DNA of 64,000 nt, from positions 4,588,001 through 4,652,000 of the forward strand of contig OW203770.1 in the NCBI GenBank assembly GCA_934045905.1, read 5' to 3'. Below, piece by piece: positions 13,418 through 22,910 of the stretch. This DNA comes from Leuctra nigra. Its lineage: Eukaryota > Arthropoda > Insecta > Plecoptera > Leuctridae. The position numbers were made by a program, and so were the translations under genes. The notes below the pieces were generated by a model. The model was given only the letters and a program-made list of their open reading frames with translations, had not been told where the DNA came from and searched no databases. How positions within the stretch are numbered: the first letter of the stretch is position 1; each line of letters opens with the position of its first letter.

Positions 13418-16400
13418 CTGTTACTGACGATATACAGGTCAGAGTTTTTCTTCGATCGAGCTGAAATTTTGCACACATGTAGAGACAAACTTTTCTGTTT
13501 GCAGACCCCAAATTTTTTTGAAATGTATTAATTGGCTAAAATTTAAATTAACATCTCCTGATGGTAGGTTGAAAAATGAAACTGGTCTTCGATAAATCTG
13601 ATCAAAATCATATTTTGGCTATACAGGTCAGAGTTTTTCTTTGATCGAGCTGAAATTTTGCACACATGTAAAACCAACCTTCTCTGTTTGCACACCATAA
13701 TTTTTTTTTGAAATCCATTCATTGCTTAAAATTTAAATAAATATCTCCTGATAGGCTGAAAAATGAAAACGGTCTTCGATAATTCTGATCAAACTCATAT
13801 TTTGCATGATCATTAAGACCAATATTGTCTCTTATTTTACAAAATTTCATCCCAATCAGTTAAGAACGTATGAACTTATTGACATTTTTAATATCTGTCA
13901 GTAATGAAGTATCGAAATGAATGTTTTCCAGTGCCAATTGAATTGATTCTGATTTGCTTTATGAACCAGGTGCTTAGATGCTATTTTAAAGTTTCGATGA
14001 AAAGCATAATACCTACTTTTAAGTTGATATCATAATCAGTGCTCGAAGAAGGCCGGTATGGGACGGTATGATATACCGGTACTTCTTTACACATTTGATT
14101 TCATATCGTTACTTCTCAGAAAAAACGGAATGCTTAAAATCAGATATTCTTGGAAATTTACGTAATTTTAGATTCTAATTTAATCGTATTTCATGGTTAT
14201 CTTTTGACTGCATATTTCAAGCATAACTGTGAACTATGAACATCCACTACAAGATAAAGTAAAATTTATTATTTAATTTAGTTGTTTCATCAAGGTAAAA
14301 GACTAATCTAACTAATGACATGACAATGGTTGTCAGTGTAATTCTGGAATCTGGACCCTCATCTAATATCGTACCCCCCCCCCCCCCCCCCCCCCCACCC
14401 CGCACGTGGTATTCTTATGTTACCATACCGCCACTATTTAATTCCTACTTCGAGCACTGATCATAATCAATTCAATATGGTTGTATATGTTTTCTGTACG
14501 TTGTGTACGCATTTCCGGTTCGAGAATTTGCACGTACCCGTGCTCGCTCATCAACGCGTTACACTGAGCGTTTTCCTAGTATATAATATGCTACTTCCTG
14601 GGCAGGATATATGAATACGTAAATAATGAGTTTCAAGAGCTATCGCATAATACTAGAGAGTACACAAATATTACAATGAATTTAAATGCACGTTTATTTA
14701 ATGGCGTTTGGGAGCATCTATTGAGTATCCAATCAACATAACTTCTACTCTCTGTACTACATGGAAGATGATGATGAATCAAAAACGTAAATGTACTAGG
14801 CATTTTTAGAAAATCAAATCAAAATATAAATCCCACTTCTGCTACCATTTGTAAAAAGAGTAATTTAAATTATTCATCCTATAATTTGTAATTACAGATT
14901 TAACAGCATAAAAGATATTTGATAATGATGGAAATTGAGTGAATCTGTCACTTCGGAAGGTGTTTGTAAGGTAAACGGTGAAATAAAAAGTCGATCCATA
15001 TGGTTGATAATAGGTCGTATATAGTCGATAATATCACTACTCCCGGGGAATAAGCGGGTAAGTCAATTTTTGGTCAAAATGAGTTAAGTCACTTTTCCTA
15101 TAAAGTGAACTCGTATATTTCATTTGGAGTAATACCAGGTATGTCAGTCAAATTATTCCTATTAAAATAAGGTTTTGCGTATAATCAGACTGTTGAAAAT
15201 CCTCGGAAATGTAAGGGGGAAAAATCAAATAAGTCCGTTGGCTATTTTTAGACTGTATTTAGCCACACCTCGGTTTGGGGGTTAAAGCAGATATGTCTAC
15301 AGAACTTGTTTTACTCGCCTTGCTAACGGTACTTACCACAGTTTTATAAGTTATGTGTAGAAGAGTTGGATGAAGAGATTGTGTCGACTAACTTGATAAT
15401 TATATTTCGTACCTTTATACTTCACTTTAAAATTACAATATGTTAAATCATGTAATGAAAAGGGTTTCAGTGAACTAAGTGAAATTTCATCTTCGCATAC
15501 TTTTTCCTAATATATTTAGTATTGGGAATAACTAGGAAAACGCTCAGTGTAACGCGTTGATGAGCGAGCACTGGTATACGTACGTGTAAATTCTTCAACA
15601 GGTATTCCGTACCAAACGCACAGAAACATATATACATCCACATTGAATAGGTCATTTAAGAAAGTCAGTGCGCATGATTAAAAAACTGACAGGTCCACAG
15701 CCGTCTAGTGTGTAGTGTCTATTTGGTGTGTATGTTAAAAATGAACGTGTTTTCGAGAATGCTGTGGGTGGAGTGACGTCACGACACCAAAAATAGGGAT
15801 CTGCGCATGCGTTAACAACTTCTGTGCCACAAAAGTTCTGCACATGTGCAGAGTCACTTTTTCATCTCAAAAGTGACACTGCACACGAGCAGAACCACTG
15901 TGGCACAGAAGTTGTTCAAGAAATTGCACCGTGTAAATGGGGCTTTAAATGGCCTATTGAAATATTGAAATATTGAAACTTTAGAACAGCAATCTATACA
16001 CTTTGTTTCCTACATAAAGCAAATCAGATCCATTTGGCAGTGGAAACATTCATTTGATATGTCATTTCTGACAGTTATCAAAAATGTCAATAAGTGCATT
16101 GTGTTCTTGACTGATTGGGCTGAAAATTTGTAAAATAAGAGATAATGTTGGTCTTAATGATCATGCAAAATATGAGTTTAATCAGATTTACAGAAGACTA
16201 TTTGTTTGGTCAAACGGTCGTGTATAGCTACAGGCAATTACAAATTAAGCATACAAATGTCAGTAAAATGTATATTACTCTTAAAGTTCATTAAAGGTTT
16301 GTCAAAATACACTTATAATGCTGGTGCCAATGGCATTGCAAAATTTGGTGATGATCGGTCAACCAATTCCAGTTTTATTGGCATACAGAGTTGACGTTTC

Positions 16401-17392
16401 TTTCATATTGCCAAGCCAAGTACTTACTACTAACTACAAATCAAGTTTCCGATGAAATTAATGGATCGATTTTGCTGAAAATCATTAGGTTTCTGCAGTG
16501 GATAGTAATGAATCTTTTGTGAAAAAAATTGGCCAGATCCATGACTTCGTTTAAAATGTAATGCGAAATACACAGACAGACAGATAAAAAAAAAAAACAG
16601 AGATTCGAGCCATAAGTTTCAAGTGGAGTCGCTCGCTACGCTCGCTTGATAAGATATGTCAAGTATTGAACGAGCTAAATCAAATAAGTCAACTAAAACT
16701 CAAAGAAAAAATAATTTTCCATACAAATTATGTATATAACTTGTGTGAGTGTGTAGAAATAAAACCATATGAGCATTCAAGTAAGTAATCTTATGCACAA
16801 GTTAAAAAGAGAAAGTATTTCAAACTTTGTTTTCGTTCTCCTGAACAATTCACTTTTGTGACTTACCCGCCTTTTCCCTGGGAGTAGTGATATAGGAGCC
16901 AGAAAAACTTAAAACATTTTCAGAACCGACTGATATTATACTTTGGGGATCAATAATTGATAGTTGATATCAAATTTATTACGTTTTTCTCAGAAATCTC
17001 TTTAATTTTACTTTATGTTTGTAGCTCCTTTATCAGTCATTTCAGTTCAGTTTATTTCCAGCATCAACAATAAAGTCAAGTTATGTATATTTTAAGGCTG
17101 ACACCTTTTCCAATGAATATAATAAATAAATATTTCAACAATAATACTGTAAGAAGTGATTTGTAAGTGCCACGTTCTTTACAATACTGTGTCCATAGGT
17201 ATACGTAGGCACATACGCTAGTGGCAGATTAATTGTAACAATAAGAACCATGATTGGTGTAGGACCAATATAAAATTTTCTTATTGTTTATTTCAGTGCG
17301 GATTCTTCAAACGTCAACGACCTCCAGAGTCAGCCGAAACTCAGCCGCTGAACCGCAACGGTCATTACAACTCTGGTGACGAGGCGCTATAA
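2510..17392 (+). CDS. mew: Integrin alpha subunit, alphaPS1/laminin-binding type, C-terminal 12 exons (5' part outside window)
   Basis: Type I membrane adhesion receptor that would pair with a beta integrin at the cell surface. Twelve exons join in frame: 2510-2825, 4325-4557, 5148-5394, 5976-6145, 7426-7601, 8385-8630, 9242-10401, 10518-10769, 11261-11669, 12108-12280, 12868-13098, 17297-17392, giving 1235 residues. Visible in order: SRPVV after the beta-propeller, thigh/calf-1, calf-2, a giant Ser/Gly/Arg insert, the Cys cluster LDCAAAKCSVVKC, a 23-residue membrane helix and the tail CGFFKR...GDEAL. The tail pattern (QPL..NG....DE.L) recalls Drosophila alphaPS1 from memory, so the mew assignment is probable rather than proved. 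The beta-propeller is missing only because it lies upstream. GC-rich third positions contrast with the AT-rich introns. Confidence 0.92.
3388..3948 (+). repeat. Direct repeat pair, about 57 bp
   Basis: ATATCAAGTGTCAATTGTTG through GGAAATTTTATGAA occurs at about 3388-3444 and 3892-3948. The second copy is inside the hAT MITE, so the first may be a relic of a related element. The rest of 2826-3600 is AT-rich intron with nothing else recognisable. Confidence 0.7.
3600..4250 (+). mobile_element. Truncated SINE copy split by a hAT MITE
   Basis: 3600-3688 and 4219-4250 match successive parts of the body of the full SINE at 30547-30832 (inverse orientation), for example CCTTCCCACCGTCCATCC and CAATCATCATTATAATCAT. 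The interruption is exactly the hAT-like element 3689-4218. Confidence 0.6.
3689..4218. mobile_element. hAT-like MITE 2
   Basis: TIRs TAGGGCTAGGATGTTTA and inverse TAAACATCCTAGCCCTA. Perfect 8-bp target duplication ATCATCAC (3681-3688 and 4219-4226). 530 bp, no transposase. It contains a segment of about 57 bp (3892-3948) that also occurs at 3388-3444 in the same intron. Confidence 0.85.
4325..4557 (+). CDS. mew: Integrin alpha exon b (thigh)
   Basis: TTACAG acceptor, GTGAGT donor; enters phase 0 and ends after two bases of a Pro codon. Encodes SSIRDKLTPLEAELRYSL, then ILDQTAAP and KNCGRDNICIPDLKL, typical alpha-integrin thigh and calf-1 boundary motifs with a conserved Cys pair. Confidence 0.93.
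5148..5394 (+). CDS. mew: Integrin alpha exon c (calf-1)
   Basis: CTATCAG acceptor, GTGAGA donor; completes the Pro codon and leaves in phase 0. Encodes YLLGSGERFEIDVVVENNGE, LPPGMNYI, VQCSPP and LKCDIGNPL, the calf-1 beta-sandwich with its disulphide. Flanking introns 4558-5147 and 5395-5975 hold nothing recognisable. Confidence 0.93.
5976..6145 (+). CDS. mew: Integrin alpha exon d (calf-1 to calf-2)
   Basis: ATTGTAG acceptor, GTAAGT donor; phase 0 in, two bases out. Encodes VHFKVLLSPFHRAG and FSMDVNTTNPE, then IWVQTDHIVAG, leading into calf-2. Confidence 0.9.
6311..6857. mobile_element. hAT-like MITE 3
   Basis: TIRs TAGGGCTCCCAT and inverse of ATGGGAGCTCTA (11/12). Perfect 8-bp target duplication TGATGGAG (6303-6310, 6858-6865). 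547 bp within an integrin intron, with an internal GC-rich palindromic block GGGGCTATGCGCCCC. Confidence 0.85.
7426..7601 (+). CDS. mew: Integrin alpha exon e (calf-2)
   Basis: CCCTCAG acceptor, GTGAGT donor; completes GGC (Gly) and leaves one base. Encodes GYSYPNEVAYN, then EIGPQVVHVYSIKNQGPSDI and FFVWTAETKEG. The GP.V.H.Y...N.GPS pattern is the calf-2 hallmark. Confidence 0.93.
8385..8630 (+). CDS. mew: Integrin alpha exon f (calf-2, start of low-complexity insert)
   Basis: CCCGCAG acceptor, GTGAGT donor; split Gly codon in, one base of Ser out. First half is ordinary calf-2 (DDLLYLLEQPQTSGNVRCES). From about 8536 it becomes Ser/Thr/Gly-rich (STSLASSATSTRTSTSGG), the beginning of the insert. 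Confidence 0.92.
9242..10401 (+). CDS. mew: Integrin alpha exon g (giant Ser/Gly/Arg/Thr low-complexity exon)
   Basis: CATCAG acceptor, GTAAGT donor; 1160 nt (387 codons) with no stop, joining in frame on both sides. Degenerate internal repeats: SSSRTQGGS-like units near the start, then RNQESGITSSH-like units repeated about five times (9490-9660), then Arg/Gly/Tyr blocks of the form RTTxEDxRxYGGR. No Cys except possibly none, no hydrophobic segment; predicted disordered. No homologous domain recognised. Confidence 0.9.
10518..10769 (+). CDS. mew: Integrin alpha exon h (insert continued)
   Basis: TTGCAG acceptor, GTAAAC donor, both phase 0, 84 codons. Ser/Gly/Asn-rich with one more ordered stretch, DDDLNMVGGHVDLGLVG. 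In frame with neighbours. The following intron (10770-11260) shows nothing recognisable. Confidence 0.88.
11261..11669 (+). CDS. mew: Integrin alpha exon i (charged part of insert)
   Basis: TTCTCAG acceptor, GTAAAA donor; phase 0 in, one base out, 136 codons without a stop. Highly charged, Arg/Glu-rich (GGARRREERRKLEEGGEG, then KFQLYKRFERSVGDMMDKDE). It holds minimal RxxR sites (REER, RFER, RWGR) but no strict RxK/RR furin motif, although laminin-type alpha chains are usually cleaved in this loop. Confidence 0.88.
12108..12280 (+). CDS. mew: Integrin alpha exon j (return to calf-2, Cys cluster)
   Basis: CTTCCAG acceptor, GTTTGT donor. Encodes ELEKMLDCAAAKCSVVKC, then FVGLRYRVWVRTLEK, equivalent to the light-chain start (LDCA...C..C) of laminin-binding alpha integrins. 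This shows that the low-complexity region is an insert within calf-2, not a C-terminal extension. Confidence 0.93.
12868..13098 (+). CDS. mew: Integrin alpha exon k (membrane-proximal and transmembrane)
   Basis: CTACAG acceptor, GTGAGG donor, both phase 0. Encodes ISWNNPVKLSSLLAARVTEL, then VRPDIVPMWVVVLSACAGA and a Leu/Ile-rich run ending FLLYK: the single transmembrane helix of the alpha chain. Confidence 0.95.
13323..14579 (+). mobile_element. Helitron-like element 2 (in last integrin intron)
   Basis: 5' end A|TCATTGAGCGAGCG, 3' hairpin AACGC...GCGTT and CCTAG followed by host T. A poly-T run of about 38 nt lies near the 5' end. The interior around 13790-13910 is closely related, in the same element orientation, to the minus-strand copy 15532-16649. 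It contains a nested hAT-like insertion at 14038-14460, so its own length is about 830 bp. Confidence 0.75.
14038..14460. mobile_element. hAT-like element nested in Helitron 2
   Basis: Inverted ends AGTGCTCGAAG and CTTCGAGCACT. Flanking 8-bp repeat TCATAATC (14030-14037, 14461-14468), with two extra bases at the right end. Contains a CCGGTATGG / CCATACCG inverted pair and a long C run (about 14374-14395). Confidence 0.6.
15031..16893. mobile_element. TIR DNA element interrupted by a Helitron
   Basis: Terminal inverted repeats of about 35 bp: ATATCACTACTCCC...GGGTAAGTCA at 15031-15065 and its inverse at about 16859-16893. It encloses the minus-strand Helitron at 15532-16649, leaving a parent element of about 745 bp. 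Superfamily not determined. Confidence 0.65.
15532..16649 (-). mobile_element. Helitron-like element 3 (minus orientation)
   Basis: Read on the minus strand it begins A|TCAAGCGAGCGTAGCG at 16649 and ends with the hairpin and CCTAG at 15532, followed by T. 1118 bp. The interior (16070-16200) matches element 2. Nested in the TIR element 15031-16893. Confidence 0.75.
17297..17392 (+). CDS. mew: Integrin alpha exon l (cytoplasmic tail and stop)
   Basis: ATTTCAG acceptor; 31 codons and TAA. Begins CGFFKRQRPPESAETQPL and ends GDEAL. GFFKR is the near-invariant alpha-integrin membrane-proximal motif that clasps the beta tail. Confidence 0.97.
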   Translation, partial: CGFFKRQRPPESAETQPLNRNGHYNSGDEAL

Positions 17393-17838
17393 GCCAATAG
17401 GAGAGCTCGTTACATACTCCAGACCATGGCTGGACCAATCGGGAGTCAGGTCACAAACTTTCAAACGCTTTACCCTGAATTCGAACAATGGGACAAAATG
17501 GAATGTTTTATAAGATTCCTACCGGCCAATCGGGAAGCTTGTTACGAATTTCAAGGGCATGGTCGGACCAATCAGGAGTCGCCTTATGAACTTTCAAATG
17601 ATGAAGAGAATGGAACGTCGTTTTTAGTCAGTATTCGAGAATTTTGTTTTGAAGTGAAATACTAATCAATCGATATCGCGCTTGTATGATTTAAAAAAAA
17701 TTAATCGGTCTATTTCCTAACTTATTGCAATTAATTTCGATTGTTTAGTATTACACCATGGTGTTAATAAGACCGAAGATATTACTTTGTGTGTGTACAA
17801 ACTGTAGGTACATTTTTGGAAACTCTGAATATAGATTC

Positions 17839-17844
17839 AATAAA
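17839..17844 (+). promoter_or_regulatory. Candidate polyadenylation signal AATAAA of the integrin gene
   Basis: First AATAAA downstream of the integrin stop codon, implying a 3' UTR of roughly 460-470 nt. The UTR contains two related segments with GGACCAATC(G/A)GGAGTC (about 17431 and 17565). A distal AATAAA lies at 19068. Confidence 0.5.
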
Positions 17845-17859
17845 GATAAAAAAATTATT

Positions 17860-19188
17860 TATTAAGATTCAATGTATGTAACTTTGTATTCAAAAGTTTG
17901 ATTTACAATATACAAAATGCCATTTTACAGTGAAATGAACTCATTTGGTAACTTTTTACTGTAACCGACTAGGTACATCGAGTTTTTTAACACAATTATT
18001 TTTATATGAGCAAATATTATTTACAATGTGCATCGCCACATTACTATTTACCTATATGTCAGAAAGTAACAACTCTGCTATTTTACCAGTACTAAAACTA
18101 CTTACTACAGATGTATTTTTTAAATTTTAAAGCTAAAGTCAAGGACAATTTATGACAGGAACTTGCGTGATTTTTGTTTCTTTATTAACAATGAGTTGTG
18201 ATGTGATTAGTGTAAATGGTTATCTCACGTTGTCTTTATGTAGGTGATTTAGTTTGAGCCAAGAGTGATGATTTGTTGAAAATGTCTTAAATCCATATCA
18301 GACAAATGATACAGGTCAAACATAACAATTAGTATTAATTTCAGATTTTCAATCCCAATCTGACTGACATTAACTTGATGCGCATTTTAAATAATTCTCA
18401 CATGTTATGTCAAGATTTTGACCTTAAAAAAATGCTTGACAAAATAAAAAGAGGCTTGTATCTCAACATTTCAGACACTAAGAACTATGAACATTTACTG
18501 GCAGGTATTATTTCTGGATACCGGTAATGAAATACCCGTACCCGGGTAATGAATTATCAACCAGGGTATCTTCCGACATCCCTGTTAAGAATTGATGTAT
18601 GTATTTATATATAACACTGACTAACTGTTAATAGTAGGGTAAGTGCAGTGAGAGTCCAGGTAGACCATGTCCTACTTGCCAAAAAATTACACTTTAAGAA
18701 GGAGTTTATATTTTACTCGCTTTAAAAAATCTGTACTGAATTTAAGTTATCGGTATATTTTTGGGAAGGAGGTCATGCTGTATCTTGGTCTTATTGTACC
18801 ACTCTCCCCTACTGAAAGAGATAATCAATCGTTCATTAGTGAATAGGTAATTAATGTTATGAGTTACCCACTAATTGTGTTAATACTTGCATATAATTTT
18901 GTAGGTAATAATTTTCTAATTCAGAAATCAAAACGTCTTGTCATCTTGATATATTTTCAATGTGACTCTGTAACGTGGATGTGAGATTATAAAAGTATAT
19001 ATTTGTATTCTCTTGCTCCATGTGTTGTCAATAGGAAGAACCCAGTGCAGATGGATACATTAACTGTAATAAAGTTTAATTTACATAAACCCTTGCCTTG
19101 CTTACTTCACTATCCGTATTATAATGTCTACCCGAGTGGAGAGAAATGGATTCTACATGATAAGGCTCAATTTCTTCACGATTCTTTA
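17860..19188. other. AT-rich intergenic stretch, no gene seen
   Basis: No convincing exon on either strand. A short palindromic block with ATACCGGTA / TACCCGGGTA lies near 18518-18565 and probably belongs to a degraded repeat. Confidence 0.5.
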
Positions 19189-21122
19189 AGTCCAGAGTCT
19201 AAAGCCAAAAAAAGGACCTAACCACCCCACTAATTGCAACATTAGAGTATTTTATATAGTTGGATTCAGAAAAAATAACTGTATAACATATCAAAAGTCT
19301 ACCAAAATCAAAACAGGGTGGCTGCCTCTGATTGGTCAATTAGTGAAAAACAATTGAATGCTATTATTAATTTACAGAGTAATGTAAATACATCGAATAT
19401 GGTATCGAATGAAAGCTCTTTTCAATTAGAGTTCAGAAAAAAATATTACAAAATTCAAAAAAAAATTCCAAGGTCAAATATGCTCTAAAGTACCCAGAAT
19501 GGCCTCTATAGAGGCACGCGACTTCAAATGGCTTCCGTAGTTTCATCCGTAGAGCTACAGACGTGCTTTTGGTATCATTTGATTAAGAATACAATATTGT
19601 GTATCATATCAAAAGTCTACAAAAATCAAAATAGTGCTAATGATAATATTTTGAGAATTAGTACATAAGAAAAGTAAACAAAATTATATAGTGCATTAAC
19701 AAAGTAATTAAACAATTCATTTTATGATTAAATGTTCAGTTCTTGCAAATATCTCATTTGTACCCTCCTGAACATTTTTGGAAGAGAAGACATTTGATTC
19801 GACCCAGTATTTTCAAGATGGCGGCCAATGATCAATGCGGCCACTGGAAATACAATATCTCAGCTCCCGTTGATACGATTTTATTTTTTTTTCTTTCATA
19901 TTGAAGCTGAATAATGTCTTCATCTTTTTTGTAATTAGTATTATTATCATAGCTCGAACAGTTAAAGAGTTACATTACAAATTACTTATACTTTTGGATT
20001 TTCGTTCTAAATGATTTAAGCCTATTTATATTGTTGTGTGTATATCCACAAGAAATTTTTTTCAATAACGATACTCTGGACATTTTATTAGCAGTAGCTG
20101 AGAAAATGAGTTTTTAGAACATGAACTTACCCTTGAGATGGCAAATTCATATTTCTGAATGTTTAAAACCTATTTTCTCAGCTCCTGTTGACTTGATAAC
20201 CCACAAATTATATATCACAGGTCAGCTAATAAAATTGCCAGATTATTTTATTTGAAAAATGTTTTCCGTGGACATGCACACAACAATATAAATAGGCTTA
20301 AACAGTTAAAAACGAATATCCAAAAGTCAAATTATCAGTAATTTTAAATATAACTTTTTAACTGTTCGAGATATGATAATAATACTTAATACGAAAAAGA
20401 TTAAGACATTATTCAGCTCCAATATAAAATAAAAATAATTAAAATCGTATCAACGGGAGCTGAGATATTGTAATTGCAGTGGCCGCATTAATCATTGGCC
20501 GCCATCTTGAAAATACAGGGTCGAATCAAACGTCTCCTCTTCCAAAAATGTTCAGGAGGGTACAAATGAGATATTTGCAAGAACTGAACATTTAATCATA
20601 AATTGCATTGTTTAATTACTTTGCTACTGCACTATATAATTTTGTTTAATTTTCTTATTCACTAATTCACAAATTATTATCATTAGCACTATTTGGATTT
20701 TTGATGACTTTTGATATGTTACAGAAGATTGTATTCTTAATCAAATGACACCAAAAGCACGTCTGTAGCTCTACGGATGCGACTACGGCAGCCATTTTAA
20801 GTCACGAACCTCTATAGAGGCCATTCTGGGTACTTTAGAGCATATTTGACCTTGGAAATGTTTTTGAATTTTGTAATATTTTTTTCTGAACTCTAATTGA
20901 AAAGAGCTTTCATTCGATACCATATTCGATGTATTTACAATGCTCTGTAAATTAATAATTGTATTCAATTGTTTTTCACTAATTGACCAATCAGAGGCAG
21001 CCACCCTGTTTTGATTTTGGTAGACTTTTGGTATGTTATACAGTTATTTTTTCTGAATCCAACGATATAAAATACTCTAATGTTGCAATTAGTGGGGGGT
21101 CAAACCCTTTAGACTCTGGACT
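19189..21122. mobile_element. Large foldback element (about 1.9 kb, arms about 0.9 kb)
   Basis: The left half is repeated inverted in the right half. AGTCCAGAGTCT (19189) pairs with AGACTCTGGACT (21111), CCCCACTAATTGCAAC (19225) with GTTGCAATTAGTGGGG (21082), and the GTAGAGCTACAGACGTGC block (19550) with its inverse at 20757. The centre is near 20150. No transposase. The GTTGCAATTAGTG terminus also occurs at 27190 in the odorant receptor gene. Confidence 0.85.
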
Positions 21123-21817
21123 ATTTATAGCGTTTTCTTTTTAGAATTAAAAGAAAACAGATATTAGTGACCATTTTAATCATACTAGACAAAAATAATA
21201 AAACATATACTGTACTACATAATAACCTCTGGTACGACCTTAAATTGATTGTTATTTTATATAAATATTTAACAATTTTAAAATTTAAAAGGCTATATAT
21301 TGTCTGAAAATTTTTAAAACATGAGACTATGTTGATCTTGATGACATTGAAAATTAAAATTTAATCAAAACATTTGGATTTACAAATTTTTTTTTTTAAC
21401 TGTGGCCAATAAGCTGGTTTCATTTCATTCCAACTCATTCAAACAAGTGTGAAAAATTTCAGATTGTGTGTGTGGTGTGTGAATGTTTTTTTTTAAATTA
21501 TGAAACAAGGCCTACCAAAGATGCACCAAGCAAATCGAGTACCTTGTCTGCGGTATGCCATTGTTCAGGTTGGCGGTGTGGTGCGGTCTCTCCACAGGTT
21601 TCCAGATCAACCGAAGCAATTATTTACTAAGTAAAAGTACACATTGCATTTTGGTCTTAACCGGTTTCAATAGAGGATCCTTATTCGTTACGTATTGCTT
21701 AGGTACTTGAAATCCTTGCAGTCAGTCTTTGGGAAGACCTTCACATTGAACGACAGCAAACTTGCAGATCATAATTATTAATAATAATAACTATTGTGAC
21801 ATGTATGTGCTTGACGA

Positions 21818-22175
21818 CATGGGCGCCCGCAGGGGGGGGGCAAGGGGGGGCGCTTGCCCCCCCTGGATGTCAGGAAAACATAAAAATTGTATTGGGTTTA
21901 ACGTATCGTATCATTTTGTAACCAAAAGAACTAAAAAAATTGATTTCACAGTGTAAAAAATCAAAAAAATGCCCTGCGGGGCAGTTTTGAACATGTCCCC
22001 CACCACCCCAAAGTGCAATAATTAAAAAATATTGAATATTTCAACAAAATACACCTCAAAACGTCTCAAAATTGATTTCAAAGTGTCCAAAAAACAAAAA
22101 CACCCCCCTTAAACCCGTAAAATATTGTTTTCCTTGACCTGCCCCCACCTGGCAGAAATCCTGCGGGCGCCCATG
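21818..22175. mobile_element. hAT-like MITE 4
   Basis: Perfect 16-bp TIRs CATGGGCGCCCGCAGG. Perfect 8-bp target duplication CTTGACGA (21810-21817, 22176-22183). 358 bp, with a subterminal G-rich / C-rich palindrome. Confidence 0.9.
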
Positions 22176-22846
22176 CTTGACGATGCCCATATTGGTACTT
22201 ATGAAGGTAAATACTTAAACAATAAACAATGCTTGACGGATGAATGATTGGGTGACAATGATGTAAAATATGTAAGGCTAGACGGTGGGAAGGATGCGCT
22301 CACGCATATTTTATGGAACCATTTCTTCTAAGTCAGTGAATAATAAAAATAAAATAGGGTTTCGAAAAAATTAATAGATAGGTAATTCATAACCACTCCC
22401 CAAAGATTAGCTCGCTCGCTCACGGTTTCATTCATAAATTTGAATTTTTCCAATTAGCATTTTCATGTTTCACAGTCAATCATAGACAGTCCAAATCCTA
22501 TGGTTACTCAAACATTGATTTTTTTTTTGTATTTTAAAGGCTTCAATAAATCAGAACATTTTCAATATTTGGAGCAATTACCCTAAAAACAACACATTAG
22601 CTTGACATGTATCTTTTGTTGCGTGCAAACAAATGGTTTACAAATATAAACAAAGTTGAAAACAAAACCCAGATTTAATGTCAGAAATTATTTTTAACTT
22701 TTTTCCAACATGACAAATACAACTAGCATGTAACCACTGCTCCGAATATTGATTGTTGTGTTGTGCAAGAGAATTGTTTGTTGGGACATATTTAGTGCGT
22801 CACTTGCTGTTTCATCGCTTGCAAGAACATCATAATCGGCTCCAGA

Positions 22847-22910
22847 ATGGAGAATGACCACTTAGATTTGCACATCTATGCTGAAGTTTCCAGTTATATG
22901 GACTTCATGG
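22847..22910 (+). CDS. Odorant receptor exon 1 (21 codons plus one base)
   Basis: ATG in context CCAGAATGG; donor ATGG|GTGAGT. N-terminal cytoplasmic segment in the insect OR topology. Evidence for it is frame compatibility with exon 2 and codon-like composition, so it is less certain than the later exons. Confidence 0.65.

Noticed and set aside
17426..17665. 79-codon frame after the integrin stop codon as a small gene
   Set aside because: It lies in the likely 3' UTR, upstream of the first AATAAA, and contains an internal duplicated segment; no support for translation.
21762..21956. Gly-rich frame at the hAT MITE edge
   Set aside because: Arises from the G-rich subterminal palindrome of the element.
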